A stretch of 64,000 bases of DNA, from positions 1 to 64,000 of the forward strand of contig UQDP01000013.1 of assembly GCA_900539845.1 (NCBI GenBank). Reading direction: 5' to 3'. Positions 29,675 to 38,060 of the stretch are shown one piece after another; positions within the stretch are counted from its first letter, which is position 1, and each line of letters starts with the position of its first letter. The DNA is from an uncultured Oscillospiraceae bacterium (GTDB lineage: Bacteria > Bacillota > Clostridia > Oscillospirales > Acutalibacteraceae). A program made the translations under genes and the position numbers. The notes beneath the pieces are model-generated. The model was not told the DNA's origin and did no database searches. It saw nothing but the letters and a program-made list of their open reading frames with translations.

Positions 29675-31120
29675 TCAGATGATATATTCCTTCTCCTCAA
29701 GGAGCCGTCTTTTTTCATCCCACAGCTTTTTTGAAAGGTCCACATAATATGTGTGGGGATTTTCAAAACGCTTGACTTCGTCCCACAGGGTGCCGATCTG
29801 ACGGCGGCAGTATGCCTGTATATCCTTGAGATCGGGCAGATCATAAACCGGCTCGCCGTTTTTGAAGATCTGCACCTGAAGATCACGGACGGTGAAATCC
29901 GTCAGCGTTTTTGTTTTCCATACGGCATTCTGGTCAAATATCGTGTGGGGCTTGCTTTCGTCTATCACTTCGTCACGCAGGCAAAGCTCGTCAGCCAGCG
30001 CCTTTCCCTCACTGTCATAAAATCTGTAAAGGCGCTTGAAATGCGGATTTGTAATCTTCGCCGTGTTTTCGCTTATCTTGATTTTGGGAATGATATTTCC
30101 GTCTTCGTCCTCCACAGCCGCAAGCTTGTATACGCCGCCGAAAACAGGCGAGCTTTTTGCCGTTATAAGGCGCTCACCCACGCCGAAGGTGTCTATCTTG
30201 GCGCCCTGCATCATCAGATCTCTGATAAGATATTCATCCAGCGCGTTTGAAGCCGTGATCTTGCAGGCGGTAAGACCTGCCTCGTCAAGCATCTTGCGCG
30301 CTTTTTTTGAAAGATAGGAAATATCGCCGGAGTCAAGACGGATAGCGAAATCCGTTATTCCCTGCGGCAAAAGCACATTTTTAAACGCCTTTATGGCGTT
30401 CGGCACGCCGCTTTTAAGCGTGTTGTACGTATCAACAAGCAGTGTGGCGCTGTGGGGATAAAGCTTACAGTAAGTCTCAAACGCCTCATACTCGGAATCA
30501 AACATCTGCACCCAAGAATGCGCCATTGTTCCGCCTGCCGGCACGCCGTAAAGCTCGTCTGAAAGCGTACAGGCTGTACCTGCGCAGCCGCCTATATACG
30601 CAGCTCTCGCGCCAATGACCGCGCCGTCCGCACCCTGCGCGCGGCGGGAGCCGAATTCAAGCACCGCCCTGCCCTGCGCGGCACGCACGATTCGGTTTGC
30701 CTTTGTTGCGATCAGCGACTGATGGTTGATCTGAAGCAAAAGATAGGTTTCAATAAGCTGCGCCTGAATCGCCGGCGCGCGCACGGTCAGCACCGGCTCA
30801 TAGGGAAAAACAGGCGTTCCCTCCGGAACGGCATATATATCGCCCGTAAATCTGAAATCCTCAAGATAACGCAGAAAATCCTCGTCAAAAAGATTTTTTG
30901 CGCGCAGAAAATCTATATCTTCCTTTGTGAAACGCAGGTCGCGGATATATTCAACGATCTGCTCCAGTCCGGCGGCGATTGCGAATCCGCCGCCGTCCGG
31001 CACGGTGCGGAAAAACACATCAAAATACGCAGTCCTGTTGTGTAATCCTTTTTTAAAATAACCGCCGGCCATCGTAAGCTCATAAAAATCACAAAGCATA
31101 GTTAAGTTTCTGTTTTCCAT
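29675..31120 (-). CDS. pncB: Nicotinate phosphoribosyltransferase
   Basis: A 481-residue enzyme of NAD salvage making nicotinate mononucleotide from nicotinate and PRPP. Family features are FYELTMAGGYFKKGL at the N-terminus, VLEFGSRRAQGADGAVIGARAAYIGG, and IRLDSGDISYLSKKAR. The length matches the longer pncB group. Its ATG overlaps the pncA stop by one base (TGATG), so the two enzymes, consecutive in the pathway, are coupled. Confidence 0.95.
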   Translation of the reverse strand: MENRNLTMLCDFYELTMAGGYFKKGLHNRTAYFDVFFRTVPDGGGFAIAAGLEQIVEYIRDLRFTKEDIDFLRAKNLFDEDFLRYLEDFRFTGDIYAVPEGTPVFPYEPVLTVRAPAIQAQLIETYLLLQINHQSLIATKANRIVRAAQGRAVLEFGSRRAQGADGAVIGARAAYIGGCAGTACTLSDELYGVPAGGTMAHSWVQMFDSEYEAFETYCKLYPHSATLLVDTYNTLKSGVPNAIKAFKNVLLPQGITDFAIRLDSGDISYLSKKARKMLDEAGLTACKITASNALDEYLIRDLMMQGAKIDTFGVGERLITAKSSPVFGGVYKLAAVEDEDGNIIPKIKISENTAKITNPHFKRLYRFYDSEGKALADELCLRDEVIDESKPHTIFDQNAVWKTKTLTDFTVRDLQVQIFKNGEPVYDLPDLKDIQAYCRRQIGTLWDEVKRFENPHTYYVDLSKKLWDEKRRLLEEKEYII

Positions 31121-31656
31121 CAGATATTCTCCCTGTTCTTTACCTCGATCTGCAGCGAGTCCATAACGGAAAGCGCCGCAAAATTCAGGCTGTCATCATT
31201 TGATGCGGTGCACAGCGCGTCAACATAGATCTCCGTTTCAGGCTGCGCCGTTTTGGCAAGCACGGCGTTTGAGATTACGCAAATGTTGGAAACTACGCCG
31301 CAAAGCTCAATACTTTTGTATTCGTTCTTTTTTAAATATTCATACAGCGCGTCGGAGCCGTAGGTGCTTTTTTCAAAGTAAAGATCTTTCTCGTCGGCGT
31401 AGTTCGCGACCTCACCGTAAAGGCAGTGACCGTCCGTGCCTTTGATGCAGTGCTCTACAGGCAGGAAACGCCCCTCGCGCGTTTTCAGATAATCCTCGCC
31501 GTGTGTGTCCAGCGTGAAAATGATTTCATCGCCGTTTTTTCTGTATTCATCTATTTTAGACGCGATATTCTTTTCAAGCCCGCGCGCCTTTTCAAAGCCG
31601 AGCGAACCGCTCACAAAATCATTCTGGTAATCCACAACGATCAAACAGCGCCTCAT
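31120..31656 (-). CDS. pncA: Nicotinamidase (isochorismatase superfamily)
   Basis: A 178-residue amidohydrolase converting nicotinamide to nicotinate, the substrate of the adjacent pncB. The catalytic Asp is in VVDYQNDF and the catalytic Cys in CGVVSNICV. The usual metal His pair is less obvious than in E. coli PncA, but DTHGEDY and EHCIKGTDG are in place. ATG 31656 gives the usual N-terminus; ATG 31668, directly at the GGGAG site, is an alternative. Substrate inferred from the pncB partnership. Confidence 0.9.
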   Translation of the reverse strand: MRRCLIVVDYQNDFVSGSLGFEKARGLEKNIASKIDEYRKNGDEIIFTLDTHGEDYLKTREGRFLPVEHCIKGTDGHCLYGEVANYADEKDLYFEKSTYGSDALYEYLKKNEYKSIELCGVVSNICVISNAVLAKTAQPETEIYVDALCTASNDDSLNFAALSVMDSLQIEVKNRENI

Positions 31657-31668
31657 AGGCAGAATCAT

Positions 31669-31954
31669 CTCCCGGTTTTTTATTCATATATTATAATACC
31701 CCTTAACACGCAGGATTTCAAGCACGGCGGCGCAAGCGTAATAAAAAGTTTTAATTTGCGCGGCTCGGCCGTCTACACCAGCAGCCTGAAGCGTTTTGCA
31801 CCGTTTTTAATTTTATAAACGCTGTTTCCTTGACAAATCTCTGCTTATATATTAAAATATACACCGCAAAGGCATGTTATTGCAGGGATGCGTTTTTTGC
31901 AAGAGGGCGACCAAAGCAGTTAAAAAAAGCGTTAATCAATATACAACAGAATAT
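31669..31954. other. Gap between pncA and tRNA-Pro
   Basis: Divergent upstream regions. The only clear element is the promoter at 31830-31858 (listed separately). No gene supported. Confidence 0.5.
31830..31858 (+). promoter_or_regulatory. Promoter of tRNA-Pro
   Basis: TTGACA (31830-31835), a 17-bp spacer and TAAAAT (31853-31858), about 97 bp before the tRNA. Confidence 0.7.
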
Positions 31955-32032
31955 CGAGGTGTAACTCAGTTTGGCTAGAGTGCCTGCTTTGGGAGCAGGA
32001 TGCCGCAGGTTCAAGTCCTGTCACCTCGACCA
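31955..32032 (+). tRNA. tRNA-Pro (TGG)
   Basis: A 78-nt cloverleaf. The acceptor CGAGGTG pairs with CACCTCG; the anticodon stem CCTGC/GCAGG has loop TTTGGGA, giving anticodon TGG; the T arm is GCAGG-TTCAAGT-CCTGT; discriminator A and encoded CCA. Confidence 0.95.
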
Positions 32033-32327
32033 CGTCGTCGCGGACTTCATATCGTTCGCGGCGGCTTTTTTATTTGTGAAAACAGCCACCTCTCACTCAC
32101 TCCGTCGCTCCTCCTTTCCGCAAAGCGGCACGCTCGCGCCGCCTACTCGCTTGCAAGCGCGCTTGCCACGGCTCCGGCTCGCTGCCACCGCTTTGCGGTT
32201 TGTTGGTCTTTTTCTTTTGCCGGAAGCTGTTTAAAGGATTTCGAGCTGCGGCTGTTTTAACTTTTGACATTCAGACAAATGGCTCAGGCGAACCGGGCGC
32301 AAAACAACAAGCTTCCACGCCGCTGCA
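32033..32327. other. GC-rich palindromic spacer after tRNA-Pro
   Basis: It begins with a terminator-like hairpin (about 32034-32072, GTCGTCGCGGA with TCGCGGCGGC, then TTTTTT). It then holds short palindromes: CCGCAAAGCGG (32118-32128), CGCTTGCAAGCG (32148-32159) and CCGCTTTGCGG (32188-32198). The first and last are also complementary to each other. No credible gene. Confidence 0.6.
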
Positions 32328-32804
32328 TTATATAACACTGATGGTTATATGTTCGCCGTTTTCGCCGTCTATGCTGATAACTTCCTTTTCGGTAAATTCG
32401 GCGGAATTGACAGTTGCGGAGATCTGTTCCGCAATATCCTTGCCGAGACCGAATGCGCCGCCGATCTTCACGCCTAAGTTGACCAATCCGAAAGGTATGT
32501 TTATACTCGTCTTTTTTCCGTTCGGCTGCTCAACCGTAATATTCAGTTTTTTGTTTGCGCTTTTGTTTTCCATGCTTTGTGCTGCTGTTTTTGAACAAAT
32601 CTGACCTGTGTCATTTCTGAGAAGTTCATCAACTGTTACCCCAAACAGATCAGCGATCTTTGTGAGCAATGAGATATCGGGGCAGGAGTTTTCATTCTCC
32701 CATTTTGAAACCGCCTGCGCCGAAACGCCGAGCGCTTTTGCAAGATCTTCCTGCGTCATATTCCTTTCCTTTCTTAAAGCAGAAATGTTTTTACCGATAT
32801 TCAA
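32328..32804 (-). CDS. XRE-family transcriptional regulator with C-terminal extension
   Basis: A 158-residue protein. The N-terminal HTH_3 domain (about 1-58) reads SALRKERNMTQEDLAKALGVSAQAVSKWE, and VTVDELL ends the domain. The remaining ~95 residues are a distinct region, with KLNITVEQPNGKKTSINIPFGLVNLGVKIGG resembling the hydrophobic-plus-glycine segments of SHOCT/DUF-type tails. Function unknown. TTG at 32804 is chosen: GAGGTG lies six bases upstream and the domain starts right after it. A longer reading from GTG 32855 is possible. Confidence 0.8.
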   Translation of the reverse strand: MNIGKNISALRKERNMTQEDLAKALGVSAQAVSKWENENSCPDISLLTKIADLFGVTVDELLRNDTGQICSKTAAQSMENKSANKKLNITVEQPNGKKTSINIPFGLVNLGVKIGGAFGLGKDIAEQISATVNSAEFTEKEVISIDGENGEHITISVI

Positions 32805-33136
32805 ATTGCTCACCTCTGTTTTTTCTGACTGCCATTTGTTAAACAATGTAACCACTCCTTTTTAATTTGGTAAGTTCATTGTATAATCCTGCAGCCTCTG
32901 CTTTCAATGATCTGTCGGTTGTTCAACTGGATGATTGGTTGAATCTCCTCTCAACCATTGGTTGTTTTCTTTTTTATGATAGCACAACCGCCCGTTTAGC
33001 GCAAATTCCTTTTGTTTGCCTGCAAAAAAGCGCTTATAACTTTAGCTTTTTCATTTTCCTTGAAGTGGGGAGGGTTTAATGATATAATAAATTGAAAGAA
33101 TTTTTTATAAATATTCACACGGTAACGGGGGTTGCT

Positions 33137-33943
33137 ATGGAAAGATTTATTGACTACATTGAAAGATCGCTGCCGGACAGACCGGGCGATCAGATCCTTT
33201 ATCAATTCAAAAGAGAGATACTTGACGAGATGAAAGAGCTTGACGGCACGGTCAAGGCGCGCGGACTGAAAGACAAAAAGGTGCGTGAAGACCTGATCAT
33301 CAGCGAGTATTCTAATCTGCCTGCGAAGTATGCCACGTTTTACGCGAAAAAGACTGAAAAGCAGCGCACAAAACATGGATTTATCGTAAACGCGATAGGC
33401 TCGGCCGCGTTCATTTTGCTTTTGCTCATAGCTTTTCTGGCGGTCAGCTTTATGTCTCAGAATTGGGCGCACACATGGGTGATCATGGTAGACGGCATTC
33501 TGATCTGGATAGACTATCTGCTCCTGCTGGGGATCGTTAAACTGACCTCGATGCGCCATGTGTTTCACTATATTGCGCGCATCATGCTGGCAATAGTGGT
33601 AATGGTCTTTTTCGTTGCCGTTTTTCTGGTGTGCATGGCTGTTTTGCACCTGCCGAACAGCTGGATTATCGTAATAGGCGGAGTTGCAGGCATTTTCGCT
33701 GCGGACAGTATTTATATAACGGTTACCAAGTCTCCGCTGGCCGTTATTTTCTACCTTGCCTATATTCCGGCTTTTAGTGCAATGGCTTACATCATATTCG
33801 GCGCCGCGGGCATACTGCCGTGGTCGCCGGGCTGGATCATGATCCCGCTTTCGCTGCTGATTGACATTGCAGTCATCGCAGCGCTCGTAATAAGAAACAA
33901 AAAGATCTCCCGGGAGGTGGCTGCGCATTGGAACGAAGACTAA
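33137..33943 (+). CDS. Multi-pass membrane protein with helical N-terminal domain
   Basis: A 268-residue protein. Residues 1-75 form a charged helical domain (MERFIDYIERSLPDRPGDQI... DKKVREDLIISEYSNL) like the permease-prefix/DUF1700-type regions found in Firmicutes membrane proteins. Six or seven transmembrane helices follow. No catalytic motif seen. ATG at 33137 has GGGGG six bases upstream. The 3' end overlaps the acyltransferase-like gene by 16 bp, implying co-translation. Confidence 0.78.
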   Translation: MERFIDYIERSLPDRPGDQILYQFKREILDEMKELDGTVKARGLKDKKVREDLIISEYSNLPAKYATFYAKKTEKQRTKHGFIVNAIGSAAFILLLLIAFLAVSFMSQNWAHTWVIMVDGILIWIDYLLLLGIVKLTSMRHVFHYIARIMLAIVVMVFFVAVFLVCMAVLHLPNSWIIVIGGVAGIFAADSIYITVTKSPLAVIFYLAYIPAFSAMAYIIFGAAGILPWSPGWIMIPLSLLIDIAVIAALVIRNKKISREVAAHWNED

Positions 33944-35214
33944 ACGCCGAACTATGGGATAAAATGCACTATCTTTTCCGTGATTTCAATGACCGTATGG
34001 TGCATGTTGAGCTGAGATACGATTTTGAAATAGATATCGAGGCGCTCAAGACCGTGCTCATCTGCTTTTTTGAGAAAGCGCCGGTGTTGCACTCCTCTTT
34101 TACCGATAATCATGTGCGCCCGTACTGGACGGTTCAAGACTATAAAATAGATGACGTTCTGACGGTTAAAAATGTTTCCGCAGAGGAACTGGACGGCGAG
34201 ATTGACGCTTTTCTGACCCAGTGCATACCGCCCGAAGCGCCGCTTCAGATGAAAGTGGCGGTGTTCAGATACGAAGGCAAGACCGTGCTGTGCATCGTTG
34301 AAAACCACATGTGCATGGACGGCGGCGATTTCAAATACTTTATGAACGCCCTGTGCAAAAACTATAATGATTATGTTAGCGGCAAGGCAAGCCCGATCGA
34401 CCTTAAAACGGGCACGCGTTCTTATGAATCGGTATACGGGGATTTTTCGCCTGCCGAAAAACACATGGCGAAAAATCTTTACCGCAACATCAACGCAAAG
34501 GATGACCATGCGTTTCCCCTGACGCCCGATAATATACGCGACCGATCGTTCATCGCACGCCGCACGCTGCCTGCCGATCTGTTCGACCCTATCAAGTCCG
34601 CCGGCAAGGCGCACGGCGCAACGATCAACGACATGCTTACGGCGGCGTATTTTCACAGTGTTTACGAGCTTGCCGGATTTGACCGAAACGACGCCGTTTC
34701 CATTTCCTGCGCCATAGACCTGCGCAGACATATCAAAGACAGTGAGGATCTCGGACTGACAAACCAGACCGCATGGATGCAGTGCCGTGTTCCGCGCTGC
34801 GGCAAAGATGTTTTTGAAACACTCGCCTTTACCGTTCAAAGCGTAAATCAATTCAAAAGCGATCACTTTATAGGTCTGCACGGACTGCCGCTGCTTTCGC
34901 TGGGCTATAAGATCCTGCCCCATGCAGCGTCTGAGGAGATCGTAAAAATAGGATATTCCAATCCGCTTATGGCGATGAGCAACATAGGCATACTTGATGA
35001 AAAGAAGCTTGCGCTTGACGGCAATGAGCCGACAGGCGGCTTTATGAGCGGCGCGGTGAAATACAAGCCTTACGCGCTTTTGTCCGTGACCACGCTGCGA
35101 AAAGAGATAACCTTTTCTATGTGTGTTCGCGGCAATGACGAGGACCGCAAAATCGTTGCGCGTTTCTTTGACCTGCTTGAAAAAAATATAGGTCTGCTAA
35201 TCGGAAAACCGTAA
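33928..35214 (+). CDS. Condensation/acyltransferase-fold protein
   Basis: A 428-residue protein with the two-lobe fold of the condensation/alcohol-acetyltransferase/WES superfamily. The active-site motif is NHMCMDGGD (residues about 128-136), keeping the second His and the Asp-Gly of HHxxxDG but with Asn for the first His. A bridging Asn-containing segment (TINDMLTAAYFHSV) follows in the second lobe. No carrier-protein domain, so it is a free-standing enzyme; acceptor and donor unknown. TTG start with GGGAGGTGG eight bases before, inside the upstream gene. Confidence 0.78.
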   Translation: MERRLNAELWDKMHYLFRDFNDRMVHVELRYDFEIDIEALKTVLICFFEKAPVLHSSFTDNHVRPYWTVQDYKIDDVLTVKNVSAEELDGEIDAFLTQCIPPEAPLQMKVAVFRYEGKTVLCIVENHMCMDGGDFKYFMNALCKNYNDYVSGKASPIDLKTGTRSYESVYGDFSPAEKHMAKNLYRNINAKDDHAFPLTPDNIRDRSFIARRTLPADLFDPIKSAGKAHGATINDMLTAAYFHSVYELAGFDRNDAVSISCAIDLRRHIKDSEDLGLTNQTAWMQCRVPRCGKDVFETLAFTVQSVNQFKSDHFIGLHGLPLLSLGYKILPHAASEEIVKIGYSNPLMAMSNIGILDEKKLALDGNEPTGGFMSGAVKYKPYALLSVTTLRKEITFSMCVRGNDEDRKIVARFFDLLEKNIGLLIGKP

Positions 35215-35562
35215 TGATATGAAAACGCCCTCCCGGCTGAATTCCGAAAGGGTGATCGTAAAGGACAAGGAGCAATGCCCTCAGCGCTGCGTTTGCATCT
35301 TCTTCAAAGGAATCAACCCTCCCAAGTTTTTGACTTGAGAGGGTTTGCTGCTTTTAAAATGTTCAACATAAATAACACTTCCTTGTTTACATATCTTTCC
35401 TGCTATCTTCATATCTTTTCATTTCACAAACAGAAACAGCTCTGCCGCAGGACGGGCAATAGTGCTTTTTTAAATAAGTAAAAAAGGATTATCCAATATA
35501 TATTTTACTCCGCCTTTCATTTGCGCACCCTTTCCTGTTTTATCTCCTAAACAACGGAATTA
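35215..35562. other. Intergenic region with hairpin and zinc-ribbon remnant
   Basis: It holds a stem (AACCCTC/GAGGGTT, about 35321-35351, then TTTGCTGCTTTT), probably the terminator for the acyltransferase gene, and the remnant described at 35387-35520. The short plus-strand frame at 35275-35481 has no ribosome site and is not supported. Confidence 0.5.
35387..35520 (-). pseudogene. Frameshifted zinc-ribbon mini-protein remnant
   Basis: On the minus strand ATG 35520, preceded by AGGAAAGG, encodes MKGGVKYILDNPFLLI and stops. In the adjacent frame from about 35470, without a start, comes KKHYCPSCGRAVSVCEMKRYED and a stop at 35387. The join lies at a T6/A6-rich stretch, so a one- or two-base slip would fuse the two into one small CxxC zinc-ribbon protein. 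Either a decayed gene or a sequencing error. Confidence 0.45.
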
Positions 35563-36141
35563 CTATTTCAATTCAAAGCTTTGTGAAACGGAGGTCTGCC
35601 TCTCCTCTGAGGCATATGTAATGTTCAGCGAGGATTGATCCTTTGAAAACGCTCCCTCAACAGCAGACAGGTCATAAAGACTCGTCTCGGAAAAATCCGG
35701 GTGAAATTCTTTATAGAAATCTTCTTTTTCAAAAATATCCCGAACGATCAGCGTGGTGTTTTGTGATGAATCATTTTGGGAACTTCCTATATAGGCAACA
35801 AGATCATCGGATGTGCAGACAACATAATAAAACGCATCGGAAAAAAGATTGTTTTCCGTGTCATAATATACGTGGCGCGTAAGTCCCGATCCCATTCCCT
35901 CGCTTATATCAACCGTGCTTTCATCTGCCATTGTGATTGACAGCGGTCTGTCCGTACTTTCCGAAAGCACCACATTGCCTGACTCATCATATATCTTATA
36001 ATGCACTTCTGACGGCGGGGTTCCTTCGGAAACGCTGAAATATTTGCCGGATTGAATCAGCTGCCCTCGCTCTCCCGCGGACGAGCAGCCTGTTATCAGA
36101 CAGGCAGCGGCAATGAGCAATATACATAAAAAGTTTTTCAT
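35563..36141 (-). CDS. Hypothetical lipoprotein
   Basis: A 192-residue exported lipoprotein. The signal peptide ends with the lipobox LITGC (Cys19), followed by a Ser/Ala/Gly linker. The mature part is acidic and beta-rich with no family I recognise. AGGAGAAAATAAA before ATG supports the start. The next gene upstream on the same strand is 42 bp away. Confidence 0.8.
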   Translation of the reverse strand: MKNFLCILLIAAACLITGCSSAGERGQLIQSGKYFSVSEGTPPSEVHYKIYDESGNVVLSESTDRPLSITMADESTVDISEGMGSGLTRHVYYDTENNLFSDAFYYVVCTSDDLVAYIGSSQNDSSQNTTLIVRDIFEKEDFYKEFHPDFSETSLYDLSAVEGAFSKDQSSLNITYASEERQTSVSQSFELK

Positions 36142-36183
36142 TTTATTTTCTCCTGATTTATTTATGCCGATAAAACATTCTAT

Positions 36184-36591
36184 CTAAATGCAGCAACCCA
36201 TTCGCTTCTCTTTTTGCAAGGTTTGCAAATTGGCAAGCCACACTTCATCATCCAATGCTTTGGCGCATTTAAGACAAATATCATAGGCGTAATTGAATGA
36301 ATTTACATCCGAATAGCGTTTTAATCTGTCAAAAACACAAAATGCTCCCGGCCAGTTTAGATCTTGCAGCCATCTGAATAAATCAATCAAGTAAGGGCTT
36401 AACTCTTCATCTTTTCTTTTGGCTAATATTTGGGCACAGTTATCCCAAACATTTTTATTATACCGTTTATTGCAAGGCTGCAAAAACACATTTATGCTTT
36501 GGACTTCTTGCGCCATTCTTATTCCCTGCAATTGCTCCTTTTCACTTTTATTCCAATCGATTAATTCCATAATATAATCAATATCAACCAA
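36184..36591 (-). CDS. DUF5071-like protein
   Basis: A 135-residue soluble helical protein with the DUF5071 pattern LIDLFRWLQDLNWPGAFCVFDRL in its centre. No known function; such proteins often behave like immunity or HEAT-like small proteins. TTG start at 36591 with AGGAGGTG five bases upstream. Confidence 0.72.
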   Translation of the reverse strand: MVDIDYIMELIDWNKSEKEQLQGIRMAQEVQSINVFLQPCNKRYNKNVWDNCAQILAKRKDEELSPYLIDLFRWLQDLNWPGAFCVFDRLKRYSDVNSFNYAYDICLKCAKALDDEVWLANLQTLQKEKRMGCCI

Positions 36592-36674
36592 TTCCGCACC
36601 TCCTCACAGTGCGAGATATGCATTTCAAAAGGACTGATTGAATAGTGCATTTCACCAAATCAGCACACGGCGTA

Positions 36675-37889
36675 TCATTTCTTTTTGGGGCGTTTTGTGT
36701 TCATTGTGGAGCCGAGCAGGATGGTGGAATCGCCGAATTTATTTCTTATGGCGTCCACAGCCGCGTCCACCTTATGCTTCTTATCACTGTTTTCGGCGGA
36801 AGAACCGAACAGGGAAAGCTGCTCGCCGCTGTCCCTTGTGAGATCGGAAAGTGAAACGCCGAGCAGGCGCAGCGGTGTTTTCGTGTTCCACAGTTCGGCA
36901 AAAAGCGATTTCACCACGGAATAGATATCCTGCGTGATATCCGTGGGGCTGTCCAGCCGGCGCTGGTGAGATCGGTTTTTAAAATGATTATCCCTGATCG
37001 TAACGGAAATATTATAAGCCCTCAAGCCGTCCGCGCGCATACGGGACGCCGCGGCATCCGTAAGCGAAAGCAGCAGCCTGTTTGCCGTGTTCCTATCGGT
37101 TACATTTTCCTCAACGGTTATGGAATGACCGTAGCTTTTGACCTCGCGCGGCGAATCGTCAACGGACGAATCGTCTATGCCGTTGGCGAAATTATGCATC
37201 TGCTCGCCTGCTTTATTTCCTACGGTTGCTTTCAGCGTATTTATATCGGCATGCGCAAGATCACCTATTGTTTTTATATAGAGCTTTTCCAGCTTCTGTG
37301 CAGACGCTTTGCCCAGAAACAGCAGATCCCTGACGGGAAGCGGCCACATTTTGCACTCTATTTCGTTTGAAAACAGGGTGTGCACCTTGTCCGGCTTTTC
37401 AAAATCGCTTGCCGTTTTCGCCAGCAGCTTATTGGAGCCGATCCCTACGTTAACGGTAAAGCCAAGCTCTTTTTTTATTCTGTTCTTTATCTCATAAGCG
37501 GTTGCAATGATATCGGGATAGACCTGCTCCATGCCGCTCATATCCAAAAAGCACTCGTCTATTGAAAACTTTTCAAGGCAGGGCGTATATTCCCGGCAGA
37601 TATCCATAAACTGCCGTGAAAATTTGGAATACAGCTTAAAATCCGGCGGAGCGGTTAAAAGATTCGGGCATTTTCGCAGCGCCATGGAAAGCGGTTCGCC
37701 TGTTTTAATATCATATTTTTTTGCCGGAACGGATTTTGCCAGCACAACGCTTGTGCGTTTATCGGGATCTCCGCTAATAACGGCAGGCACAAGGCGAAGA
37801 TCGCTTTTCCCCTCTTTCACCCGCTGAACGGAGGTCCAGGAAAGGAACGCACTGTTTACATCTATATGAAAAACGATTCTTTTTGCCAA
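36675..37889 (-). CDS. dinB: DNA polymerase IV (Y family)
   Basis: A 404-residue error-prone translesion polymerase. The palm motifs are FHIDVNSAFLSW with the first catalytic Asp and SIDECFLDMS with the Asp-Glu pair. The finger/thumb HhH region (LGKASAQKLEKLYIKTIGDLA) and the little-finger domain follow. No clear C-terminal beta-clamp peptide is seen, though QLSLFG near residue 367 fits the QLxLF consensus for clamp binding. TTG at 37889 has AGGAGGTG seven bases upstream. Confidence 0.94.
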   Translation of the reverse strand: MAKRIVFHIDVNSAFLSWTSVQRVKEGKSDLRLVPAVISGDPDKRTSVVLAKSVPAKKYDIKTGEPLSMALRKCPNLLTAPPDFKLYSKFSRQFMDICREYTPCLEKFSIDECFLDMSGMEQVYPDIIATAYEIKNRIKKELGFTVNVGIGSNKLLAKTASDFEKPDKVHTLFSNEIECKMWPLPVRDLLFLGKASAQKLEKLYIKTIGDLAHADINTLKATVGNKAGEQMHNFANGIDDSSVDDSPREVKSYGHSITVEENVTDRNTANRLLLSLTDAAASRMRADGLRAYNISVTIRDNHFKNRSHQRRLDSPTDITQDIYSVVKSLFAELWNTKTPLRLLGVSLSDLTRDSGEQLSLFGSSAENSDKKHKVDAAVDAIRNKFGDSTILLGSTMNTKRPKKK

Positions 37890-38060
37890 CGCGCGCACCT
37901 CCTGATCTGATTTTACCATATTACAAATGCAAGCGCAACGGAAAACACAGCAAAAGAGCGGTTCACTTGTTAGGGCATTTTATTTAAAATTTTATTGTAT
38001 ATTTCTTTTCCTTATGATATTATAATACTGTATTATTATAATCAGCTAAGGAGAACAGAC

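Noticed and set aside
28659..29747. Long plus-strand frame (362 codons) opposite the sortase gene
   Set aside because: It lies antisense to a sortase with all catalytic residues, has no ribosome site and its sequence resembles no protein.
32996..34923. Two minus-strand frames of over 300 codons at 32996-33928 and 33952-34923
   Set aside because: Opposite the membrane protein/acyltransferase pair, which has ribosome sites, membrane helices and a recognisable fold.
35275..35481. 68-codon plus-strand frame after the acyltransferase gene
   Set aside because: Runs through the hairpin and antisense to the zinc-ribbon remnant; low-quality protein sequence.
37920..38060. T-box leader for glycyl-tRNA synthetase
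   Set aside because: The gap is only 140 bp, AT-rich, with no T-box consensus or specifier stem.
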